DNA from: Entonaema liquescens
Lineage: Eukaryota > Ascomycota > Sordariomycetes > Xylariales > Xylariaceae
NCBI GenBank assembly: GCA_902805475.1
Contig: CADCSX010000025.1
Span: 1,488,001 to 1,552,000, forward strand
Length of the DNA stretch: 64,000 nt
Direction of reading: 5' to 3'
In this document: positions 45,415-54,997 of the stretch, piece by piece
Numbering within the stretch: the stretch's first letter is position 1
How the letters are laid out: each line of letters opens with the position of its first letter
Made by a program: the position numbers and the translations under genes
The notes under the pieces: model-generated
The model's database searches: none
What the model was told of the DNA's origin: nothing
What the model saw: the letters and a program-made list of their open reading frames with translations, nothing else

Positions 45415-47095
45415 ATGAGTGACTGGGCTTCCCCTTTCTTAGTTGGGCTGTTTGGCATTCTCGCGTCGACTTATCTTTTCTTATGGATGCGCTTGATCTC
45501 TACGCATGATAGAAGAGAGCCGCCCCTAGCTCCAGGTCTGATCCCATACATCAGCCCCATCATCGGGATGAGGCGTAGGAAAGGGCATTATTATACCTAT
45601 ATGAGACATGCATCCCGAGCATTTTAATAATAATAATAATAATAATAATACACAATACTAAGACTAATTTCGCAATTAGTAAGAAGTACCAACAGCCTAT
45701 CTACACGCTCCGCGTTGCAAGCAGTCGCTTGTACGTTATCAACTCGACCACCCTCATCCCGGCTGTTCAACGGCTATTCAAATCACTTTCTTTCGACCCA
45801 CTGCAAATCCAAGGATGCGAGAATATATTAGGGGTCAGCAAAACCGCCCTCGGTATCGTTGGCAGCGATGTTGTGGCCGGCGCTGACAATACGTTTTTGT
45901 CTCGCCTAATCAAAGCCGTTCACCCTGCCCTTACCGCCGGCGCGGATCTCGATGCTATGAACAGCGAAGCGATCAAAATTTTGGAACCATCACTCACAAT
46001 ATTGGCAGCAGGTGGACCGAGGGTCATTCGCCTTTATGACTTCGTCCGGAAGACAATAATGGGTGCCACTACTGATAGCGTCTTCGGCCCCCTTAATCCC
46101 ATGAAAGACCCTAACAACATCGCTGCCTGGCTGTAAGTATTAGGTATTAACAAATTGACTACGGTTTTCTTCTAACCAATTATAACAGCAAATTTGAACC
46201 CAAGATACCGCTCCTTAGCCTCGGCATCCTTCCAAAATGGATAGCTAAGGAGGGCCTGGAAGCTCGAGAAGTTTTAGTGAAAGCTTTTGACGACTACTTA
46301 GCCGCGAACGGTCAAGACCAGGCGTCTGGATATATCCAGAAACGTATGGGCTTTTTCTTTCACGAGGGCATACCCGCCAAGGACGTCTCGAGGTTTGAAG
46401 TCGATGGCCTTATCGCTCTTAACAGCAACACTATACCAACGGCGTTCTGGCTCGTCTACCACATCTTTTCAGACCCGAATGTCCTCGAGGACTGCCGCAG
46501 AGAAGCATCACAGGCCGTGCGGAAACATCAAGATAGCACCTGCACTATCAACTTTGATTGGATAAAGAACTCTTGTCCTATCCTGCAATCAACCTTTTCG
46601 GAGGTCTTTCGTGTTCACGGGATTGGACTAGTCCCTCGTCGAGCACTCGAGGACCATTTGCTAGATGGACGCTATCTCCTCAAGAAAGGCGGTACAGTAT
46701 TCATTCCCTACAGGGTTCAGCACCACGATCCGAGCAACTGGGGTGACAACGAATCTGAATTCTACCATAAACGTTTCCTTAAGCATGCCGGAGCTAAGCG
46801 CCACAACCCAGCAGCCCTTCGTGGATTCGGAAATGGGGCACACCTCTGTCCTGGCCGTCATTTCGCCAGTGCTGAAATCCTGCTATTCACGACGATGCTG
46901 ATCCTTCGCTTTGACGCAAGTCCAGCAGAGGGACATTGGCCCCAGATTCCCGTAGAGAAGTCTTCCCAAGCTGCTTCCTTGGACCAGCCTGACCATGACC
47001 TCGAGGTTGAGCTTCGACCACGAGTTGATGTCGGCCAACGGCAATGGACTGTTGATTTCTCAGGATCTGATGAGCCAATGAAGATGTTGACATAA
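45415..47095 (+). CDS. Cytochrome P450, ER-anchored
   Basis: Heme-thiolate monooxygenase of 519 aa. Exons 45415-45618, 45684-46132, 46189-47095. N-terminal membrane anchor (FLVGLFGILASTYLFLWM) and a proline-rich hinge (PPLAPGLIPYISPIIG). The heme-binding loop is FGNGAHLCPGRHFA with the Cys ligand, and the PERF-type region is around YHKRFLKH. The I-helix is atypical (DGLIALNSNTIPTAFW), with Asn where the usual AGxDTT motif stands. This, with the overall style, recalls the CYP7/CYP8-like fungal P450s. The first intron has no GT donor; in-frame joining needs a GC donor (45619) and an AG acceptor (45683), and the intron contains the (TAA)8 microsatellite. Either a GC-AG intron or a damaged gene. 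Confidence 0.85.
45625..45650 (+). repeat. (TAA)8 microsatellite inside the first P450 intron
   Basis: 26 bases of TAA units starting six bases after the proposed intron start. Retention of this intron would introduce many stops. Confidence 0.9.
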
Positions 47096-47673
47096 GGCCA
47101 AATTAAACAACGTAAAAAATGGTCCTGACCACAGCGTTCTATGGTTTTAACGGAATTAGTATCAAAATACGAATAGGATCCATGTGTAGTTTCAGTCGTG
47201 ATAGCTTGAGATAAATATCTAGCAAATTAGCAGTGAACATATTCATTCACAAGCATGTTTGATTCAACTAACTACTATGTGTATGTATTTCTTCATACAT
47301 ATTCGATTATAGTTAATATTTCGTAAAAAGGTTGCACTCAATGATGAATACCGAACTCGCATCACGCAATCCGCGCGGAGCATGATGGAAGAATCGGGGT
47401 AGGCCAATAACACTCTCAACTCCCACGTCCATATCTACACCTTTGTGGCAGGCTAGTCGGAATATTTGGAGCCTATCACGCACTCATAGAAAGGAAATAG
47501 ATAGATGCTTCCTAATTATAAATAAAAACAATATTGCATTCCACTTACACTTATACTTTGCATTGATTTTTGATAACCACTCTGTTCCAGGGACCAGAAG
47601 TACCAGAAGGTAATCCGACAAGAACGATTATTAAAAGTGTTCTACCACTCGGACATAGGATTCAGAGTAGAAA
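47096..47673. other. Intergenic stretch between two oxygenase genes
   Basis: 580 bp, AT-rich, same orientation on both sides. Must hold the promoter of the FMN monooxygenase gene; nothing else seen. Confidence 0.5.
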
Positions 47674-49238
47674 ATGGCGTCTTCCACTGAGACCGGAGGC
47701 GAGGCACAGAAGCCTAAGAAACAACTTCTTCTCAATGCCTTCGTGATGACGACACCCGGGCATCTGTCTCCGGGGCTGTGGAAGCACCCGCGAAACCATA
47801 CAGACGACTATAATAAGCTCAGCTTTTGGACGTCGCTGGCGCAGCTTTTAGATCAAGGCGACTTTCATGCCATGTTCATCGCAGACACTCTGGGCCCGTA
47901 TGACGTCTATAAAGGCCCAGCTAATGTCGACCCGGTACTCGCCTCGGGCGCGCAATACCCTGTCAATGACCCGCTATACGCCGTGCCGGCTATGGCAGCC
48001 GCAACTAAGAATCTGATTTTTGGTGTAACTGCATCTACTACTTACGATGCGCCGTACGCTCTGGCCCGGCGATTCTCGACAGTTGACCACTTAGCCGAAG
48101 GACGGGTGGCATGGAACATTGTAACATCGTACCTCGAAAGTGCAGCTAGAAACTTTGGGCTAGAGACGCAGATCGAGCACGATGAGAGATACCGGATTGC
48201 GGAGGAGTATATGGATGTGGTCTACAAGGTATGAACCCAATTCGTTAGCGGTTTATCGAAATTAGCCACTTACTCACTCCGGGATAAAGCTTTGGGAAAG
48301 TAGTTGGAGAGACGATGCCGTTATTCGGGACCGTGAAAAGGGTCAATTCGCGGTGGCTGGGAGAGTGCGCCCAATCAACCACAAGGGAAAATACTTCCAA
48401 GTACCGGGCCCGCACATTTCGGAGCCGTCTCCCCAACGGACGCCATTTCTATTTCAGGCCGGAACTTCTAAAGCCGGAACAGAATTCGGAGCAAAGCATG
48501 CAGAAGCCGTGTTCATGGGTGGTCAGCTTCCAGAACTGGTGCGAAAGTCGGTCGACGCGCTTCGATCCACAGCCAAGACATTCGGTAGGGACCCGAGCCA
48601 CATTAAAGTATTTACGGGTGTTACCGTTATTGTCGACGAGACGGATGAGAAGGCACAGGCTAAGTATAAGGAGCTTCTTTCGTACGGCGACCGCGAAGGC
48701 GCACTTGCGCTATTTGGCGGATGGACGGGAAATGACTTGTCGTCGTTTTCTGATGACGAGGATTTAGTACTTGTTGACAAGCCGGCTATCCGATCTGTGA
48801 TTAATCGATGGGCTACTACAGTGCCTGGTACCGAGGGATTGAAGTGGACCAAGGCTCGAATTGCCGAATTCCTTTCGATCGGGGGTATGATGTAAGTGAA
48901 GTTAATGATCTAAGATGCCAACAGGTTAACCCAGAAGACTACCTAGCTAACGATATAAATTCTATAGGCCCAAAATCATAGGAAGTCCCAAAACTGTTGT
49001 GGACGAGCTGGAGAGATGGGCTGAGGTAGCTGATGTGGATGGTTTCAATCTGGCGCATGTGGTGAATCCTGGCTCGTTTGAAGATATCATCGAGTTTATA
49101 ATTCCCGAGTTACGAAGAAGGGGGCTGTTCCGAACAGAGACTGAGCGTCCAGGGGTCACAGCGCGGGAGGTATTTTTCGGACAGCCGCATCTTCTGAACG
49201 ACCATCCGGGCTATCAGTATAAATGGCCGATTTCTTAG
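47674..49238 (+). CDS. Luciferase-like FMN-dependent monooxygenase (NtaA/SnaA/DszA type)
   Basis: Two-component flavin monooxygenase subunit of 475 aa in three exons (47674-48228, 48290-48891, 48968-49238). Family features: N-terminal LLLNAFVMTTPGHLSPGLW, FHAMFIADTLG, ARRFSTVDHLAEGRVAWNIV with TSYLESAARNFG, FLFQAGTSKAGTEFGAKHAE and GFNLAHVVNPGSFEDIIEFI. The first intron ends with AAAG rather than the usual YAG. The family oxidises chelators, thiophenes or other small heteroatom compounds in bacteria and is common in soil fungi, where substrates are mostly unknown. It needs reduced FMN from a separate reductase, which is not in this window. Confidence 0.92.
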
Positions 49239-50489
49239 TCGTACTCGTACTGGTTTACGCGTTTGCGTTTTGTAATCTCCGATGAATATGAAAACGGTGC
49301 CGGGCTTATTTTTAGTGTATGTGTAATGTAATATTCTATTCATACCTATCCGTTAGGTATGAAAAAATGGTGGCTATGGTGTGTAATAAGTGCTGACGGG
49401 TAATACCACATAACCAATCCATAAATATCTAAATTTGGTCGCCGTTATGTCTGTGCCGGGAACCGAACTTTGAATACATGTATGGAAACAATTCAAGCCA
49501 AGGAAGGTTGATGGTTTATTAGAGGAAAATAATATGTAAAGAGTTGCTTGGATCTATGCACCCTGACGTCGCGCAAGCTAAAAGGGAAACTAAGCTTTTG
49601 GACCGTGACGTCAAACGTGTAACATACATACATACATAATACATAAGGCATGTACATATGTAAGTAATACAACGCTAGTATGGATTAGGGGACTCGGCGC
49701 CGAGTTCCAACCCCTCAGAAACCTCAGAAACCCCTCGAATCCCCTGAAGCAGCTACCTCAGCACCCACCGAATTTCACTAGGCAGCTATTACTTTAGAAG
49801 CTAAACCCAGACCCAGGTACCTAGTAACCCCTAAAGAGATTGCTTATAGCGCAGGTACCGACAGCTGCTCTGTTCCCGCAAATGAATCAAATGACAGCAT
49901 TTTCTTTAACAATATTGGTAAAGTGGCAGAGTTAGCAAGAGTCCTAGCAAGTTTGGCTTAGGTGTTTCCTTTTTGGATTGCGTGTCATCCACTGTCCACT
50001 GTCTACTGTCGAGTCGCAATTCAAAGTCTTGGAATAGGGCGAAAATCGCATTCGCATTCGATCGATCGATATATGACGCCGTCGTAGTAGCGTTTTATAT
50101 TATTACTTTCCCTTTTTTATTTTATCGTCTTTTATTTTTCTTATTTCTTACTTGGATGTGTAAATCTTCGTTGACGAAGCATACCTATATTACATACACA
50201 TGTACCTAACACACCCTAACACACACTAACATACAGTACACACACTCCTTAAACATCGTCTAAACATACCTACATATGTCGTCTATACTTCTCTTCACTA
50301 GCCCGAAACTCTCCTGACTCGCCAAAAGCTACATAATACGCGACTTAGGTACATACAGTCGCAACCATACCCCTGGATACTTCGCTATTACATCGTTGGA
50401 GAGCTTGCACCGGTTGCCGTCTCCCTATCGATTGTCTGTCACCGAAACCTTGAGAATCCCACCCCTCTGGTTTCCACGCGAAGGACATA
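49239..50489. other. Intergenic stretch before the sterol acyltransferase
   Basis: 1.25 kb with a CATA repeat (49622-49640), GGTACCTAG-type words and pyrimidine-rich sequence near 50105-50150 that may be part of the next promoter. No gene seen. Confidence 0.5.
49622..49640 (+). repeat. (CATA)n microsatellite
   Basis: Four to five CATA units. Confidence 0.7.
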
Positions 50490-52291
50490 ATGTCTTCCAC
50501 CAACATCGAGACAAACGGTGGTCATGATCATATTCTACGTCCACGGCCGCGAAAACCTCAACATGCTCAAGTTTCCGAGCTCGTTAAAGAGCACAGCGGT
50601 GTTACTACCAATGGAAATGGACACCTCGAGGCACCCATAGAGGAAACTGGCTCGGGCATGACAAGGTGATTACTTATTATAAAGTTCCACTTCTACAGAG
50701 ATATATAGAATCTATTTGGACTGATTTGATTCGTATTATTCTAGTGGTCGTTCGACACCTGTACCCGAAAATGCTCCCGCATCGACCAAAGCTCTGTCTA
50801 GTGCACGGAAACAGATTCGAGCGGAACAGCGACAACGTATCTTCCCAACTATCGAATTCGCTTCGCGCGTCTCCCACTTCGATCCCCAATCCGATTATCG
50901 CGACTTTCATGGCTTCTTCAACCTGTTCTGGATTGGCCTGGCCATCATGGGAATTACTTCGATGCTGCGCAACTATAAAGATACAGGGTACCCTTTGCGC
51001 GTCCAGATTTGGACACTTTTCACCGTCAAGTTGTCTCATTTAGCTATTGCCGACTTCTCCATGGTCGCCAGTACCGTTGTCAGCTTGCCGCTACAAAAAT
51101 TATTTAGAAGTAGCCAAGGGTCGTTAAGGTGGAAGAAGGGTGGTATGGCCATCCAGAGCATATATCAGGTTGCCTGGCTCGCATTCTGGATTGCTATACC
51201 CTTTATCTTCCATTGGACTTGGACTTCCCAGGTCTTTTTCATATTGCATACCATGGTTCTACTCATGAAGATGCATTCCTATGCCTTTTATAACGGCCAC
51301 CTTTCGGAAACTGAAAAGCGACTACGCGCCCTCGACGAGCCTCACGGTGCCTCCAAGGCACCAGCATACGTCTATCCTTCGGTTGATAACCCAATGGGTA
51401 GCCTAGCGCACAAAGATATGGACGTCGATAGCGATGAAGACGACCAGGGTCTGTTGCAGTTGCGCGAGGACCTGGCTCGCGAGTTGACGAGCCCCATTGG
51501 CAACGTAACGTACCCTCGGAACCTGTCGTGGTCGAATTATATGGATTATCTGTTCTGTCCGACACTATGCTATGAGCTCGAGTATCCGCGCAAGGAATCT
51601 ATCGACTGGACATCGCTCATAGCTAAGATAATCGCGACCTTCGGCTGCATTTTCCTGTTGACCATCATCTCGGAAGAATTCATCCTGCCTGTGCTGCAAG
51701 AATCCACGGTCCGCCTAGAAAACAGCTCCTCTGCAGCCGAGACATTGCTCATCCTTGCCGAGAATATCTCGTGGCTTCTGTTCCCTTTCATGCTAACCTT
51801 CCTACTGGTATTCCTCGTTATCTTTGAGTACGTCCTAGGTGCCTTTGCCGAGATCACCAAGTTCGCGGACCGTCACTTCTATAGCGACTGGTGGAACAGT
51901 ACCGACTGGATGGAGTTCAGTCGTGAATGGAATGTACCGGTGTACTCGTTCCTCCGGCGTCATGTATATGCGACATCGAAGCCCACCATCGGCCGCAGCA
52001 ACGCGACGGTCATTACGTTCTTGATCTCGTCCATCGGACACGAGATTGTCATGGCGTGCATCACCAAGAAGCTTCGTGGCTACGGATTCGTTTGCCAGAT
52101 GTTGCAGCTACCTATTGTCATGCTACAGCGTACGAAATGGGTGCGCGCTCACAAGACGGCGAACAACGTGCTTTTCTGGTGTAGCATGATCATGGGCTTG
52201 AGCTTGGTAAGTTGTCTCATCCTCTAGTTTATAAACCGAAAGGAATGCATACTAACAGTTATAGATATGTTCACTCTACGTCCTGGTTTGA
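50490..52291 (+). CDS. Sterol O-acyltransferase (MBOAT family, ARE1/ARE2/SOAT-like)
   Basis: ER enzyme that esterifies sterols with fatty acyl-CoA for storage in lipid droplets. 554 aa in three exons: 50490-50665, 50745-52206 and a 27-base last exon 52265-52291. After a polar N-terminus of about 120 residues come eight or more membrane segments. Key motifs are present: the HSYAFYNGHL region, FYSDWWNSTDW (the FYxDWWN signature, acyl-CoA binding) and the catalytic His in LISSIGHEIVMACI. An acidic loop (DMDVDSDEDDQ) sits between helices, as in fungal homologues. The last exon adds ICSLYVLV. Likely housekeeping lipid metabolism, not part of the oxygenase group. Confidence 0.94.
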
Positions 52292-53032
52292 TTAGAGCCT
52301 GTACATAGGAGGGAAACTGGATAATAGAAAAGGGGACACAACCCCCAAAACTTGGGAAATAAGGTAACCCAAGGGAATCTGTCGCATAAAATATACCACA
52401 AGAAGAAACACTCGGGGCACACCGCTCAAACCATATTACTAACATCATACCATCAGTTGATTTTCTGCATGTCATTTCGGATATACCCCTACTTTCATAT
52501 TAGTTGTCAATACATAGACTTAGCATAACATACTCTAGCGTATACCTTTCATTGATTTTGATTTATACTATCTAAACTACCATTTCCTTCATGCGATATT
52601 AATGTGAAAACTTGGGAAATAAATGAGTATTAAACTAACTTACCAAGTCAAAGTAGCGATGGATACTGGTAGCTATATAGCTATACTACCTAAATATTCC
52701 CCTAAGCGTTGAAATGAAGACCGATGCAAGCCGCATCAAGTCGCAAAATATTAGCGAATAAAATGTCTGCTTTTAAATTTTAGCTTGTACCTCAACTACA
52801 ATTTTTTGGTATGAAAAGTACATCTAGTTTCCAACGGTATCTAGCAATAAACAGGCGCTTGATTCGCTAAAACTTTTACTGCCCAAAATAACTCAAAGTA
52901 ATTCCTACTTTGTGAGTTAGGGGTTCCTTCGAATATATGTAGTAGATCTGAAAAGAATCTAGTAGTTCCATTGGACTGGGCTCACAAAATTTAGTCTGGT
53001 GCTGTCGCATTCACGACGTCAGCGCTTTCGCG
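52292..53032. other. Intergenic stretch before the TPR-SET gene
   Basis: 740 bp AT-rich, without a gene. Confidence 0.55.
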
Positions 53033-54997
53033 ATGTCTTCCCAAAAAGATGGGAACACGGTCTTTATGACTGAACAAGAAACAGAGCGTATTCGAAATAC
53101 TGCTAAAAATAGGCTGAAGAAATGTTCCGAACTTGCTGGCAAGGCGCGGGAAAAGAGAGATGCGACAGCCGCCAAACAGCAAGCGACTGGCGCATCTCTC
53201 ATGGCCGATATGGGAGCGCCAGATCCGGACCTGGCCCAGACGAAAGGTCGAGCAGGTACATTCCCGGCTCTCCCTGTAGGACAGGTATATCCACCATGTG
53301 TCGTTCCGCTTCAGGATTTGCAGCCCATCAAATTGGCCAATCTCCAAATGGAAACCCATCACCGCGGCCGTCGACTCGCCGTAAAGCGAGCGAGCCCAGT
53401 AGTTCCGCTTATAGCAAGACCATGGACCATGGTGCAGGAAGAAGGAGAAGAGGATATGGAGCGTCTAGAACTTTGCTTGCATAAGTCAAGACACGGCGAA
53501 GAGGTACTAGAGTCGGTATCTAGCTTTATCATAAAGGAGCCCTACTTTACTCTCACAGATCAAGGGGAACCCACGATTAGGATTGACCATCCTTCAGACC
53601 TAATCGTCTACCGGGAGGAAATAGGTGAGGCTAAAGATGCGGCGGAAGCAGAGAAGATTGCGAAGACTTGTAAGGACAAGGGCAATGCCGCGCTCGAGAA
53701 GCAAAAATTAGCTCTAGCTCATGCAAAGTATACGGACGGCCTTAGAGCCGCCAGGCAGGATGCTCTGTCTGAAGCTAATCCCGACTTAGCCCGGGACCTT
53801 TTTCGCAATCGAGCTCATGTCAACCTTCTTCTGAGTCAACTAGATGAGGCAAAGAGTGATGCGAAGGCTGCTCTAATCGGCAAGGAAGATGAGCGGTCCC
53901 AAGACCTTGACAGCAAGGCGTATTTCCGCGCTGGCTCTGCTGCGTATAATCTTGGCGAATATCAGGAGGCAAAGAGCTTCTTTGAACAGCAACTAAAACT
54001 TGCTCCCGATAACAAAACTGCCGTCGCTTACTTGAAAAATATCGAAGTGCGCCTCCGCGAGCAAGGGACGGGAGCCTACAATTTCAAGAAAATTAGGGCC
54101 AACTTATCTAGAGCCCGTCCGCGTGTCGATGCCGCAAGCTTCCTTGGCAACACCATAGTAGAGGAGAGCAAGGGGCGAGGCCGCGGCTTATTCGCGACAC
54201 GCGACATTCCTGCCGGGGAGATCGTCATATGCGAGAAAGCTTTCTGTGTGGTTTGGGGCCACGAAAAAGAGGCTCTGACGGCAATGACATATGACGTGAG
54301 GGACGACAGGATCCGGGTGTCACCTGTTGGTCTAAGCAAAGCTATCGTACAAAAGCTCCTCAGCAACCCCTCTCAAATTGGAAAAGTAATGGACCTATAC
54401 GGCGACTACCAAGGAGATGGTAGCAGTGTATCAAAGACCGAAGATGGACCCATAGTCGACACGTTCCGAATCCACGACATCGTATCCCGCAACGCATTTG
54501 GCCCGGGAAGCCAATTCGGGGATGAAGGCGTAAGCAACGCGAGCACCGGTCTTTGGATCTGGGCCGCCTACATCAATCACTCGTGCGTCGCCAACGCCAA
54601 GAAAGAATACATAGGTGACCTGATGGTTCTCCGCGCCACCCGGCCCATTGTTGCCGGCGAGGAGATCTTCCACAGCTACGACGAATCGAGCGACTACGAC
54701 GCGAGACAAGCAGCATTGATGACCACTTGGGGCTTCGAATGCAGTTGCTCACTCTGCGTTGCGGAAAAGACAGATAGTCCCGCTGTGCGCAAGAAGCGGC
54801 GGGATCTGGCAGACGACGCAGATCAGTTTGTGACAACCGAGCACTACCTCGATGCGAAAAGGCTCACTATATCGAAGGCAAAGCGACTCTTGAAGGCTAT
54901 AGAGGACACATATGATGAAAAGAAGTACAAGGACTTGCCTCGTTTCGCGGCACAGAGAATTCAGGAGTGGCTTGCTCTAGCGAACCAGAAACGATAG
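53033..54997 (+). CDS. TPR and SET domain protein (SMYD-like lysine methyltransferase)
   Basis: 654 aa in a single exon. The N-terminal 190 residues are charged and without a known domain. TPR-like helices follow at about residues 205-345 (KDKGNAALEKQKLALAHAKY, FRNRAHVNLLLSQLDEA, YFRAGSAAYNLGEYQEAKSF). The SET domain spans about residues 375-560: GRGRGLFATRDIPAGEIV at the start, AYINHSCVANAKKE (the NHSC motif that binds S-adenosylmethionine), and GEEIFHSYDE with the catalytic Tyr. A cysteine-rich post-SET part CSCSLC follows. No MYND finger interrupts the SET domain. The target may be histone or non-histone; it cannot be read from sequence. Confidence 0.92.
   Translation: MSSQKDGNTVFMTEQETERIRNTAKNRLKKCSELAGKAREKRDATAAKQQATGASLMADMGAPDPDLAQTKGRAGTFPALPVGQVYPPCVVPLQDLQPIKLANLQMETHHRGRRLAVKRASPVVPLIARPWTMVQEEGEEDMERLELCLHKSRHGEEVLESVSSFIIKEPYFTLTDQGEPTIRIDHPSDLIVYREEIGEAKDAAEAEKIAKTCKDKGNAALEKQKLALAHAKYTDGLRAARQDALSEANPDLARDLFRNRAHVNLLLSQLDEAKSDAKAALIGKEDERSQDLDSKAYFRAGSAAYNLGEYQEAKSFFEQQLKLAPDNKTAVAYLKNIEVRLREQGTGAYNFKKIRANLSRARPRVDAASFLGNTIVEESKGRGRGLFATRDIPAGEIVICEKAFCVVWGHEKEALTAMTYDVRDDRIRVSPVGLSKAIVQKLLSNPSQIGKVMDLYGDYQGDGSSVSKTEDGPIVDTFRIHDIVSRNAFGPGSQFGDEGVSNASTGLWIWAAYINHSCVANAKKEYIGDLMVLRATRPIVAGEEIFHSYDESSDYDARQAALMTTWGFECSCSLCVAEKTDSPAVRKKRRDLADDADQFVTTEHYLDAKRLTISKAKRLLKAIEDTYDEKKYKDLPRFAAQRIQEWLALANQKR

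Noticed and set aside
49622..49640. CATA repeat considered as a CRISPR or structured repeat array
   Set aside because: Plain microsatellite without spacers, in a eukaryotic genome.
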